Part shown: one piece after another, positions 43,409 through 51,553 of the stretch | How the letters are laid out: every line of letters begins with the position of its first letter | Numbering within the stretch: the stretch's first letter is position 1 | Assembly (NCBI GenBank): GCA_049509635.1 | Contig: JBEKZS010000033.1 | Location: 1-56,837 of the forward strand | Direction: 5' to 3' | Origin: Roseiarcus sp049509635 | GTDB lineage: Bacteria > Pseudomonadota > Alphaproteobacteria > Rhizobiales > Beijerinckiaceae | DNA length: 56,837 nucleotides | The notes under the pieces: generated by a model | Told to the model about the DNA's origin: nothing | Databases searched by the model: none | The model's input: the letters and a program-made list of their open reading frames with translations, nothing else | Position numbers and translations under genes: made by a program

Positions 43409-44431
43409 ATGACCGACGCAGAGACGCTGCTCATCCTCGACGTCGACACCGGCATTGACGACGCCCTCGGGCTGCTGCTCGCTTGCGCCGCGCCTGCGGC
43501 GACGATCCTCGGCGTCTCCACCGTCGCCGGCAATGTCGACCTTCAGCGCGCGACCCGCAACACGCGCGCGGTCCTCGCCCTGGCGGGACGCTCGGACATT
43601 CCGGTGTGGCCCGGCTGCGTGCGCCCGCTCGTGCGCGAAGCTGCGGACGCCAGCCTAATCCATGGCGGCTCGGGCCTCGGCCATGCGGTCCTACCGGAAC
43701 CCGATGCGCCCGAAGCGGCGGACAACGCGATCGACGCCGTCGTGGCGGCCGCGCGGAAATATCCGGGCCAGGTGGTTCTCGTCGCCACCGGCCCCCTGAC
43801 CAATATCGCCGTGGCCCTAATGCGCGAGCCCGAATTGCCGAAATACTTGAAGCGCCTCGTCCTGATGGGCGGCGCGTACCGGGAGGGCGGCAACGCCACG
43901 CCAGCGGCGGAATTCAACATCTGGCACGATCCCGACGCGGCGCGCATCGTGTTCAGGAGCTTCGGAGGCGAGGGATCGTCGCCGCTGGTGGCGGTCGGGC
44001 TCGACGTCACGCGCCAGACGCTTCTCCTGCCCGAACATCTCGACCAACTCGCCGGTCGTTGCGCCGACGCACCCCGTGGGCCGGCGCTGCTGCGTTTTCT
44101 CGAGGATTCGACGCGTCACTATTTCGAATTCATCGAGAAGCGGATAGGCCGCCGCCATTTCGTGATGCACGACCCGCTCGCGGTCGCGGCCGCGCTCGAC
44201 CCCACGCTGATCGACACCACCGCTGTCGCCGTCGACGTCGAGACCGCAGGCACGATCGCCAACGGCATGACGCTCGCCGACTGGCGCGATGTCTGGCGGC
44301 GCCGCCCCAACGCCGAGGTGGCGGTCGGCGTGGGCGCGGATCGTGTCATCGCGGCGTTCCTCGACGCCATCGAGCGGCTCGCACGACAACCATCGACGGG
44401 GGACCAGCCGCGTGCCGTTCCCGGCGCCTGA
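43409..44431 (+). CDS. Inosine-uridine preferring nucleoside hydrolase
   Basis: The 340-residue enzyme cleaves the N-glycosidic bond of ribonucleosides in the cytoplasm. The calcium site DVDTGIDDALGLLLA (residues 11-25) and the family patterns GCVRPLV, HGGSGLGHAVLP and LVLMGGAYREGGNATPAAEFNIWHDPDAA are clear, as is the C-terminal HDPLAVAAALDP. The ATG at 43409 has AGGGTT upstream and gives the normal start. It faces the uxs gene across a 235-base divergent region. Confidence 0.94.
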   Translation: MTDAETLLILDVDTGIDDALGLLLACAAPAATILGVSTVAGNVDLQRATRNTRAVLALAGRSDIPVWPGCVRPLVREAADASLIHGGSGLGHAVLPEPDAPEAADNAIDAVVAAARKYPGQVVLVATGPLTNIAVALMREPELPKYLKRLVLMGGAYREGGNATPAAEFNIWHDPDAARIVFRSFGGEGSSPLVAVGLDVTRQTLLLPEHLDQLAGRCADAPRGPALLRFLEDSTRHYFEFIEKRIGRRHFVMHDPLAVAAALDPTLIDTTAVAVDVETAGTIANGMTLADWRDVWRRRPNAEVAVGVGADRVIAAFLDAIERLARQPSTGDQPRAVPGA

Positions 44432-45069
44432 GCGGCGATCCGATGGAACGAGCGCGCCCGCGCAGCCGAAACCGGCTCGGCGTGTGGCTGACAGAGAGAT
44501 CCGCATTGACGCCGCGGTCGCGCGGCGTGGGTCCGTCGCCAGCCGAAATCGAAACAATGCTTCCTGTAAATCAGAATTCATGCTATGGTGGGTGGCTCGA
44601 CAAGGACTCGGAAGCCGGGCCAGCGCCGCAGACGCGGCGACCCGAACCCGGCGGCGACGTCCCTCAGCGGCGGCGGCAAGCGATGGAACAGAGACGAATG
44701 GGGCTGCGAATGAACTGGAGTCGCCATGCGCGGGAACCGCTTCCGACGGCGCTTCTCGACGTTGGAGGAGGGCCCGCGCCTGGAGGCTCGAACGCGCGCA
44801 ACTCCCAGGGCGCCCGCTAGTTCAACATCGAGAAGCGCCGTTCGAGCCGATCCTCGCGGTCGCCAGCCCTGGATTGTTCGCAGCGCCGCTCGTCTTCGTC
44901 CGATTGCCGCCGCTCCCGGGCTCCTTTCGGCGCCGAAAGCGCGCGGGCGGCTTCAAGAGATTTCATTTTTCCAGGAAAACTTTGAATCGCTCAAAATCCG
45001 GAGAAAAAAATTTCCAAGAATTTCACCGCTCTCGGACCCGGGCGGCGCGACAGGAGGATGGGAATCTGC
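44432..45069. other. Spacer after the nucleoside hydrolase gene
   Basis: The 638-base gap contains a CTGTAAATCAG-to-CTATGGT segment (44564-44588) that resembles the head of the two cassettes but is shorter, and an AT-rich tract at 44961-45020 near the end of the isomerase gene. No gene could be supported. Confidence 0.4.
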
Positions 45070-45759
45070 TCAGGCCGGGGCGAATCGCGCATGGTCGCGA
45101 ACCGTGACGAACCGCATCGGCGCGTCCTCCTCGATCTCGGCGAACCGCGCGAGCGGGGGCTGGAAGTAATTGTCGACCGCGTCGTCGTTGGCGAGCGACA
45201 CTTCGCCCGCCAGCACGGCTCCCCCCTCCGCCCAAAAGGAATGGGCGACGAAAGGTTCGAGGGTCAGGCTCTCGCCCGGCTCGAGCGACACGCGGGCGCC
45301 GGGCGCGAGATCGAGAATTTCGGCATCTTTCGCGGCCTGAATCCGCTCGTCGAGACGGACCCCATTGGGATCGACCTTGAACAATTCGACGACGAAACGG
45401 GCGCCGCCGCGGTTCAGAATGTCCTCGGTCTTGACGACGTGATAGTGGTGGGGCGTGCGCTGACCATCCTCCGCCATCATCGCCTTCTCGGCGTACAGCC
45501 GGCCTGCTCCCGCGCCGAGGTTGCGCCAGTCGCCCATGCGGGCGGTGAAGATGGTCAATCCCCGATCGCGATAGCCGCCGGGTTCGAATTCGACGACGTT
45601 CCAACCGAGACCGGCCGATCGGATACGTCGAGCGGCGTCCGGTCGCGCAGCGAATTGCGCTTCGCCCCACTGAGAAAAAGGCGCCAGCTTGAAACCGTGC
45701 CTGTCGCAGAGATCGAGCATGGCCTCGATACGGCGGTCGATGAATGAGCGGCGCATCAT
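45070..45759 (-). CDS. D-lyxose ketol-isomerase (cupin sugar isomerase)
   Basis: The 229-residue protein matches D-lyxose/D-mannose isomerases of the cupin fold. Metal ligands are in PHHYHVVKTED (two His and a Glu) and FVAHSFWAEGG (His). Other typical parts are the start RRSFIDRRIEAMLDLC, GYRDRGLTIFTARMGDWRNL and LARFAEIEEDAP at the end. It interconverts D-lyxose and D-xylulose and may act on mannose. The frame is open for 28 codons upstream, but ATG 45759 fits the family length. Its start lies 31 bases after the end of ppa, so the two may be cotranscribed. Confidence 0.88.
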   Translation of the reverse strand: MMRRSFIDRRIEAMLDLCDRHGFKLAPFSQWGEAQFAARPDAARRIRSAGLGWNVVEFEPGGYRDRGLTIFTARMGDWRNLGAGAGRLYAEKAMMAEDGQRTPHHYHVVKTEDILNRGGARFVVELFKVDPNGVRLDERIQAAKDAEILDLAPGARVSLEPGESLTLEPFVAHSFWAEGGAVLAGEVSLANDDAVDNYFQPPLARFAEIEEDAPMRFVTVRDHARFAPA

Positions 45760-45790
45760 CGGGCCTCGACGGGACGAGACCGCGGCCCTG

Positions 45791-46330
45791 TCATCGCGCC
45801 TTCGCCCTCTTTGCCCGCTCGACCCCGGCCAGAACCAACGCATGCGCCTCGGCAGCGTCGCCCCAGCGCATGATCTTGACCCATTTGCCGGGCTCCAGAT
45901 CCTTGTAGTGTGCGAAGAAATGTTCGATCTGTTTGAGCGTAATGTCCGGCAGGTCGACGAAGTTCTCGATTTTCGCGTAGCGTTGCGTCAGCTTCGCGGA
46001 AGGGACGGCGAGAAGCTTTTCGTCGCGGCCGGCCTCGTCCTCCATCAGAAGAACGCCGACGATTTTGCAGCTCATGACAGCGCCGGGGACGATCGCCCGG
46101 GTGTTGGCGACGATCACGTCGCAGGGGTCGCCGTCCTCGGAAAGGGTATGAGGGATGAAGCCATAGTTTCCGGGATAGCGCATGGACGTATAGAGAAACC
46201 GATCGACGACGAGCGCCCCGGCGGTCTTGTCCATTTCATATTTGATCGGCTCGCCGCCGATGGGAACCTCGATGACGACATTCACCTCCTGAGGCGGATT
46301 GTTGCCGATCGAGATGGCGTCGATATTCAT
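45791..46330 (-). CDS. ppa: Inorganic pyrophosphatase, class I
   Basis: The 179-residue enzyme hydrolyses pyrophosphate, drawing biosynthetic reactions forward. Active-site patterns are complete: IEVPIGGEPIKYEMDK, the metal site DGDPCDVIV (D-x-D-P-x-D) and KIENFVDLPDITLKQIEHFFAHYKDLEPGKW. Length is normal (about 175 residues). It ends 31 bases before the lyxose isomerase gene. Confidence 0.97.
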   Translation of the reverse strand: MNIDAISIGNNPPQEVNVVIEVPIGGEPIKYEMDKTAGALVVDRFLYTSMRYPGNYGFIPHTLSEDGDPCDVIVANTRAIVPGAVMSCKIVGVLLMEDEAGRDEKLLAVPSAKLTQRYAKIENFVDLPDITLKQIEHFFAHYKDLEPGKWVKIMRWGDAAEAHALVLAGVERAKRAKAR

Positions 46331-46426
46331 GTTCGGGCTCCGGGAGAGACGGAATCGACGCCGGGACAGGATTTCAAGCGGAAGCGGAAATGCGAAACCG
46401 TCGAGCTGCGCCAGTCGTTCGGTCCT

Positions 46427-46933
46427 TCAATCGAAACCGAAGGCGACGCGCTCGCGGGTCTCCTGACCGAATTTTTCGTGGGCCCGCCTGACGATGCGCC
46501 CGCCGAGGCGGCCGTAGAACGCCAGGGCGCGCTCGTTGTCCGCCAGAGCCCAGACGAGAAACGAACGATAGCCATGGTCGGCCAGGTCCTTCTGGGCGGC
46601 CTCGAACATCCGCCGCCCGAAACCGCCGCCCTGATACTCCGGCGCGAGATAAAGCTCGAAAATTTCGCCACTGTAGGTCAAGGCCGGAACACGGTTCCGG
46701 CCATAGCTGACATAGCCAGCCAATTTGTCGCCAAAATCAAGGACCAGAAGCCGCGACCCGCGGGCGATCGCGTTGCGCCACCAGAGCGGCCCGCGACGGG
46801 CGATCATCCGCTCGAGCTCACGGCCGGGAATCACGCCCTGATAGGCGTCGCGCCAAGCGGCGTCATGCACGCTCGCGATGCTGACCTCGTCGCCGTCGCG
46901 CGCCGTTCGGATGGATATGAGCGTGTCGACCAT
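46427..46933 (-). CDS. GNAT-family N-acetyltransferase
   Basis: The 168-residue protein has the GNAT fold: an N-terminal substrate part (IRTARDGDEVSIASVHDAAWRDAYQGVIP) and the acetyl-CoA binding signature YLAPEYQGGGFGRRMFEAAQ (Q/R-x-x-G-x-G/A pattern, about 95-114), followed by VWALADNERALAFYGRLGGRIV typical of RimI-like enzymes. The acceptor is unknown. A perfect TATAAT lies 115 bases upstream on the minus strand. It starts a small unit before ppa but is separated from it by 96 bases. Confidence 0.88.
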   Translation of the reverse strand: MVDTLISIRTARDGDEVSIASVHDAAWRDAYQGVIPGRELERMIARRGPLWWRNAIARGSRLLVLDFGDKLAGYVSYGRNRVPALTYSGEIFELYLAPEYQGGGFGRRMFEAAQKDLADHGYRSFLVWALADNERALAFYGRLGGRIVRRAHEKFGQETRERVAFGFD

Positions 46934-47054
46934 GGGAGGATGTTAAGTCCGCCCGAGGCTGGACCGCAAGGTCTTGACACCAGCGAATCTAAACAAATCT
47001 CCGCGCGGCCGCCCAATGCCCCTGCTCCCTCGACGCGGCCGCGACTCGTCTACC

Positions 47055-47060
47055 ATTATA
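47055..47060 (-). promoter_or_regulatory. Candidate -10 element upstream of the GNAT gene
   Basis: A perfect TATAAT (minus strand, 47060-47055) lies in the only AT-rich stretch of this spacer (47050-47090). The -35 region, TTTACT at 14 bases or TAATTT at 17, is weak. The transcript would carry a leader of about 110 bases to the GNAT gene or could be a small RNA. Confidence 0.3.
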
Positions 47061-47109
47061 GAACATTTCATATTAGTAAATTATGCGTGGGGGATCCGCG
47101 CCTCTGCGC

Positions 47110-48315
47110 CTATCCCGTTCGGCCGGTGCTCACCGATCGACGCTGCGACGGCGCCTCGATATTGGCGATGACCTCTCCGAAAGGGCCGCCGTGTCGCGCC
47201 GGCCCGAGATCGGCGCCGGTCGTCGCCTTGAGCGGCAGCTTCGGGAACACCAACTCCGCGAACCGATAACATTCCTCGAGATGCGGATAGCCCGAAAGGA
47301 TGAATCGGTCGATGCCGAGGCTCATATACGCCTTCATGCGCTCTGCGACCTCGTCGGGATTGCCGACGAGCGCGGTGCCGGCGCCGCCGCGCACCAGCCC
47401 AACGCCGGCCCAAAGGTTGGGGCTGACTTCCAACTTGTCGCGCCGGCCGCCGTGCAGGGCCGCCATGCGCTTCTGGCCGACCGAATCGAACTGCGCGAAT
47501 GACCTTTGCGCCGTCGCGATCGCCTCGTCATCGAGCTTCGAGATCAGATTCTCGGCGGCCCGCCAAGCTTCGGCCGAGGATTCGCGGACGATGACATGAA
47601 GCCGAATGCCGAAAGACAGCGTTCTGCCGCGCCGCGCGGCGGCGGCGCGTGCGGATAAGAGCTTCTCGGCGACCGCCTCCGGGGGCTCCCCCCAGGTCAG
47701 GTAGACGTCGACATGTTCCGCCGCGACGCGATTCCCGGCCTCCGAGGACCCGCCGAAATATAGGGGCGGATGGGGCTTCTGCGTCGGCGGATAGATCAGC
47801 TTGCCCTTCTCGATATGCATGTGCTCGCCGCGGAACGTGACCTCCTCGCCTCCCAAAAGCCTGCGCCAGACCTGCAGAAACTCGTTCGTGACGGCGTAGC
47901 GCACGCTGTGATCGTAGAAAATTCCATCCCCCTCCAGTTCCCGGGGATCGCCGCCGGTGACCACGTTGATCAGCAACCGCCCTTCCGAGAGCCGGTCGAG
48001 CGTGGCAGTCATGCGCGCGGCGACCGTCGGCGTCTGAAGCCCAGGTCGCACCGCGACCAGGAATCGCAACCGCTGGGTGAGCGGGACCATCGCCGAAGCG
48101 ACGACCCAGGAATCCTCGCAGGACTTGCCGGTCGGCAGCAGCACGCCAAAATAGCCGAGTTCGTCGGCGGCGCGGGCGATCTGGCCGAGGTAGTTCAGAG
48201 TGATGTGGCGCGCGCCGATGTCGCTGCCGAGGAAGCGGCCGTCGCCGTGAGTCGGCAGGAACCACAGGATATCTGTCTGCAAGGCGGGCGGCGGCGCATC
48301 GCTGACGGTTGACAT
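47110..48315 (-). CDS. ssuD: FMNH2-dependent alkanesulfonate monooxygenase
   Basis: The 401-residue luciferase-like enzyme releases sulfite from alkanesulfonates for use as a sulfur source. The SsuD branch is shown by ILWFLPTHGDGRFLG at the start, LLPTGKSCEDSWVVASAMVPLTQRL, INVVTGGDPRELEGDGIFYDHSVRY and GGSSEAGNRVAAEHVDVYLTWGE. It needs reduced FMN from an SsuE-like reductase, which is not in the window. The ATG at 48315 has AGGA seven bases upstream. The frame is open far beyond this start, running into the ssuA region as noise. It is divergent from ssuACB across 246 bases. Confidence 0.95.
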   Translation of the reverse strand: MSTVSDAPPPALQTDILWFLPTHGDGRFLGSDIGARHITLNYLGQIARAADELGYFGVLLPTGKSCEDSWVVASAMVPLTQRLRFLVAVRPGLQTPTVAARMTATLDRLSEGRLLINVVTGGDPRELEGDGIFYDHSVRYAVTNEFLQVWRRLLGGEEVTFRGEHMHIEKGKLIYPPTQKPHPPLYFGGSSEAGNRVAAEHVDVYLTWGEPPEAVAEKLLSARAAAARRGRTLSFGIRLHVIVRESSAEAWRAAENLISKLDDEAIATAQRSFAQFDSVGQKRMAALHGGRRDKLEVSPNLWAGVGLVRGGAGTALVGNPDEVAERMKAYMSLGIDRFILSGYPHLEECYRFAELVFPKLPLKATTGADLGPARHGGPFGEVIANIEAPSQRRSVSTGRTG

Positions 48316-48483
48316 CGGAATTCCTTGAAAGTCGAGAGGCGAACCACAATGGCGGCGCCCAAGGCCATGCGAGGACGAAGGGACGAAGGCGTCTTCGATC
48401 AAAGTTGCGCCCGTCGCCGCACTACGAACGGGCGCGAGCGGCGACCGGCCCGAGAAACGCCTGTCTCCATTTTCCTTGAATGA

Positions 48484-48517
48484 TTGCTTTTTGTCTATCG
48501 AAAAGATATGTTGATAT
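48484..48517 (+). promoter_or_regulatory. Candidate promoter and operator of ssuACB
   Basis: TTGCTT (48484-48489) and TATGTT (48507-48512) are spaced by 17 bases. They overlap the inverted repeats TATC-GAAAA-GATA (48496-48508) and ATAT-GTTG-ATAT (48506-48517), a good place for a sulfur-source regulator. The ssuA ATG follows at 48562. Regulation by a LysR-type protein, as in other ssu systems, is likely but not shown. Confidence 0.4.
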
Positions 48518-48561
48518 GCTGCTCGATCGGGAGCAGGCGGCGCGACGTTCGGGGACTGGCG

Positions 48562-49518
48562 ATGAACGGGACGAACAGATGGCGGACGCGGCTCCTCGCA
48601 GTGGCGGCGATGCTCGGCGTGTTGACGGTCGCGGCGGCCGACGCAGCGGATAGGACGGTGCGGGTCGGCTACCAGAAATATGGCACGTTTCTGTTGCTCA
48701 AGGCGCGCGGCCTGCTCGAAAGGCGGCTCGCGCCGCTGGGATACGCCGTTTCCTGGACCGAATTTCCGGGCGGCCCGCAATTGCTCGAGGCGCTCAACGT
48801 CGGAGCCCTCGATTTCGGCGTCACCGGCGAGGCGCCGCCGATCTTCGCCCAGGCCGCGGGCGCCCCGCTCGTCTATGTCGGCGACGAACCTCCGGCGCCG
48901 CGAAGCGAGGCGATCCTGGTCGCCAAGGACAGCCCGCTCCACCAAGTCACGGACCTCAAGGGCAAAAGCGTGGCCCTCAACAAGGGCTCGAACGTCCATT
49001 ACCTCCTGGTCAGGGCGCTGGAGAAGGCGGGCCTTCAGTACTCCGACGTGAAGACAGTGTTTCTCGCCCCGGCCGATGCGCGCGCGGCGTTCGAACATGG
49101 GTCGGTCGACGCCTGGGCTATCTGGGATCCCTTCCAGGCTTCGGCGGAGCTCGGGCTTGAAGCCCACACGCTGGCGAACGGCGAGGGAGGCGTCGCGGCA
49201 AACCGCCAATTCTACATCGGTGAGCGGGGGTTCGTGGCGGCCAATCCGGCAGTGGTCGTAGCTCTGCTCGCCTCGATCGGTGAGATCGACGAATTCGCGC
49301 GGGACCACATCGACGAGGCGGCCAATGAGCTTAGCCCGGCCGTCGGCATTCCGACGCCTGTTCTCAAGCTCGCGCTCAGCCGACAGTCCTGGGGTGTTCA
49401 GGCAATGACGCCCGAAGTGGCGACTGACCAACAGAAGATCGCCGACGCGTTCCGGAGCCTTGGTCTCATCCCGAAGCCGATCAGGATCAGCGACGTCGTG
49501 CGCGCCGGCGGCGGGTAA
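48562..49518 (+). CDS. ssuA: Aliphatic sulfonate ABC transporter substrate-binding protein
   Basis: The 318-residue periplasmic protein starts with a signal peptide (MNGTNRWRTRLLAVAAMLGVLTVAAADA) and continues as SsuA/TauA-type: VRVGYQKYGTFLLLKARGLLE, FPGGPQLLEALNVGALDFGVTGEAPPIFAQAAG and DLKGKSVALNKGSNVHYLLVRALEKAGL. WDPFQASAELG is the family's substrate-cleft motif. The ATG at 48562 has GGGGA six bases upstream; the open frame begins earlier without a signal peptide. First gene of ssuACB. Confidence 0.94.
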   Translation: MNGTNRWRTRLLAVAAMLGVLTVAAADAADRTVRVGYQKYGTFLLLKARGLLERRLAPLGYAVSWTEFPGGPQLLEALNVGALDFGVTGEAPPIFAQAAGAPLVYVGDEPPAPRSEAILVAKDSPLHQVTDLKGKSVALNKGSNVHYLLVRALEKAGLQYSDVKTVFLAPADARAAFEHGSVDAWAIWDPFQASAELGLEAHTLANGEGGVAANRQFYIGERGFVAANPAVVVALLASIGEIDEFARDHIDEAANELSPAVGIPTPVLKLALSRQSWGVQAMTPEVATDQQKIADAFRSLGLIPKPIRISDVVRAGGG

Positions 49519-49528
49519 GAGGCCTACC

Positions 49529-50371
49529 GTGGACAAAGAGACCAGTTCGCCGGCCACGGGCGACGACCCACGCGAGAGGCGATCGATGAGCCTCGGCCTT
49601 TCCGACGGCGTCGCCGCGTGGATCCTGCCGTTGGTCGTGGTGTTCGGCTGGGAAGTCGCGGCCGACTCGGGCCTCATCGCCGCGCGCGTCCTGCCGGCGC
49701 CGAGCGCCGTGGCGCGTGCATTCTGGCAGACGGCACAGGACGGCAGCCTTGCCGCCAATGTCGCGGTCAGCGGGACGCGTGCCCTTGAGGGCCTCTCGAT
49801 CGGAGGCTTGCTCGGCTTTGCTCTCGGCATCGTCAACGGACTCTGGCGTCCCGCCGACGTCGCGCTCGATTCCACCCTGCAGATGCTGCGCAACATCCCG
49901 CATCTCGCGATTATTCCGCTGGTCATATTGTGGTTTGGCATCGGCGAGGAGGCCAAGATATTCCTGGTGTCGATCGGTGTGATGTTCCCGCTGTACATCA
50001 ACACCTACCACGGTGTGCGCACGATTGACCCCGCGCTCGTTGAAATGGCGCAGGTCTATGGTCTGGGACCGGTCGCATTGTTCCTCCGCGTCATCCTCCC
50101 CGGCGCCCTGCCGTCGATCTTCGTGGGGCTGCGTTACGGGCTCGGGCTGATGTGGCTGACCTTGATCGTCGCGGAGACCATCTCGGCTTCGTCCGGCATC
50201 GGCTACATGACAATGAATGCGCGCGAGTTCCTGCAGACGGATGTCGTCCTGTTAGGCGTCATCATATACGCGCTGCTCGGAAAGCTGTCCGACGCGATCA
50301 CCAAATTGTTCGAGCGCGCCGCTCTGTCCTGGCACCCGAGCTACGCCGCCGTCGCCGAGACGCACCGATGA
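49529..50371 (+). CDS. ssuC: Aliphatic sulfonate ABC transporter permease
   Basis: The 280-residue inner-membrane protein has six transmembrane helices and the binding-protein-dependent permease signature (EMAQVYGLGPVALFLRVILPGALPSIFVGLRYGLGLMW, the EAA loop). LPAPSAVARAFWQTAQDGSL is typical of the SsuC/TauC group. A GTG at 49529 (with AAGAGG six bases upstream) and an ATG at 49586 (GAGAGG) are both possible; the GTG leaves ten bases to ssuA. The stop overlaps the ssuB ATG. Confidence 0.94.
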   Translation: MDKETSSPATGDDPRERRSMSLGLSDGVAAWILPLVVVFGWEVAADSGLIAARVLPAPSAVARAFWQTAQDGSLAANVAVSGTRALEGLSIGGLLGFALGIVNGLWRPADVALDSTLQMLRNIPHLAIIPLVILWFGIGEEAKIFLVSIGVMFPLYINTYHGVRTIDPALVEMAQVYGLGPVALFLRVILPGALPSIFVGLRYGLGLMWLTLIVAETISASSGIGYMTMNAREFLQTDVVLLGVIIYALLGKLSDAITKLFERAALSWHPSYAAVAETHR

Positions 50372-51171
50372 GCGCGGAGGCGCAACTCGTTTCGGACTCA
50401 CCTGCCGCGCCCCGCCGCTCCGCGACGGCGGCTGGATCGAATGCGGCGATCGACGGCGCGCCGAGCGGTCTGCCGATCGAATTGCGCGCCGTCTCCAAGG
50501 CTTTCGGCCGGCGCGAAGTCCTCAAGGGTCTCGACCTCACGATCGCGCCCGGCGAATTCGTCGCCGTGGTCGGCCGATCGGGTGGCGGAAAGTCGACCTT
50601 ATTGCGCCTCCTCGCAGGTCTCGAGCAGCCGAGCGGCGGCGTGGTCGCCATCGACGGCGCACCAGTGGCGGGTCCGCATGCCGCCGCGCGGATGATGTTC
50701 CAGGATGCGCGCCTTCTCCCGTGGCAGACGGTGATCGGCAACGTCGGCATCGCGCGCGGACCGGATTGGCGCCGCGGCGCCCTGGAGGCGCTCACGTCGG
50801 TCGGCCTCGCCGACCGCGCCGGCGATTGGCCGCGCGTTCTGTCGGGCGGGCAGCGGCAACGCGTCGCGCTCGCACGCGCGATCGTCGGCCGTCCGAGCGT
50901 TCTCTTGCTCGATGAGCCGTTTGCCGCGCTCGACGCCCTGACGCGGCTCGAAATGCATCGATTGCTCGATGGGCTGTGGCGCGCGTTCGAGTTCACCTCA
51001 GTGCTTATCACCCATGACGTTGTCGAGGCGATCGCTCTCGCGGATCGGGTGCTGGCGCTTCGTGACGGGGTGATTGCGCTCGATCTGCCATTGCCGCATC
51101 GACTTCAGCGCCGACCGCCGACGGAGGCCGAACTCGCCGGCCTGCAATCGCGCGTCATGGCGGCGGTGTGA
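50368..51171 (+). CDS. ssuB: Aliphatic sulfonate ABC transporter ATP-binding protein
   Basis: The 267-residue ATPase has Walker A GRSGGGKST, Q-loop MMFQDARLLPWQTV (the QDxRLLPW form typical of SsuB/TauB), signature LSGGQRQRVALARA, Walker B LLLDEPFAALDALTR and the H-loop ITHDVVEAI. It powers sulfonate uptake with SsuA and SsuC. The first 35 residues are Ala/Ser-rich and outside the domain. ATG overlaps the ssuC stop (ATGA). Confidence 0.95.
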   Translation: MSAEAQLVSDSPAAPRRSATAAGSNAAIDGAPSGLPIELRAVSKAFGRREVLKGLDLTIAPGEFVAVVGRSGGGKSTLLRLLAGLEQPSGGVVAIDGAPVAGPHAAARMMFQDARLLPWQTVIGNVGIARGPDWRRGALEALTSVGLADRAGDWPRVLSGGQRQRVALARAIVGRPSVLLLDEPFAALDALTRLEMHRLLDGLWRAFEFTSVLITHDVVEAIALADRVLALRDGVIALDLPLPHRLQRRPPTEAELAGLQSRVMAAV

Positions 51172-51553
51172 CGGCCAATCGCACCGGGCCTCGCCGCGGC
51201 AAAGTCTGGGAAGAATTCGAATTCGGCCCGCGACTGCGACGGTCGGCTGCTCGGTCGGCTCGAGCTGCGAGACAAGACGCGCGGCCAGATCGGACAGCAA
51301 GCACGGCGCGCGAGGACGAATGCACGTTTCCTATCCAGATCCGGTCGAGAAGACCCTCGCGGCCGCGACGAAGCAGGCCTCTGAGCCTGCCGCCCGGACC
51401 GCTTCGCCCGGGGCCAGACCCGCCTCGCCGCGGAACTACCCTCCAATAATCGCCGCCCAGCGGCTCATCCAGAGCCGCCGATTCTGAGACGGAGCCCGAT
51501 GCCGGGGCCTTCGCGGGAAGCCCCGGCAGGGCGAGGCGAATCGAGCCTGGGCG
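51172..51553. other. Spacer between ssuB and the RND permease gene
   Basis: The 382-base convergent gap has no supportable gene. A hairpin at 51500-51528 lies near the RND end. Confidence 0.4.
51500..51528. terminator. Candidate terminator of the RND operon
   Basis: TGCCGGGGC (51500-51508) pairs perfectly with GCCCCGGCA (51520-51528), and TT/AA next to the loop extends the stem past a one-base bulge. It is 26 bases beyond the permease stop on the minus strand. It could also serve the convergent ssu operon. Confidence 0.45.
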
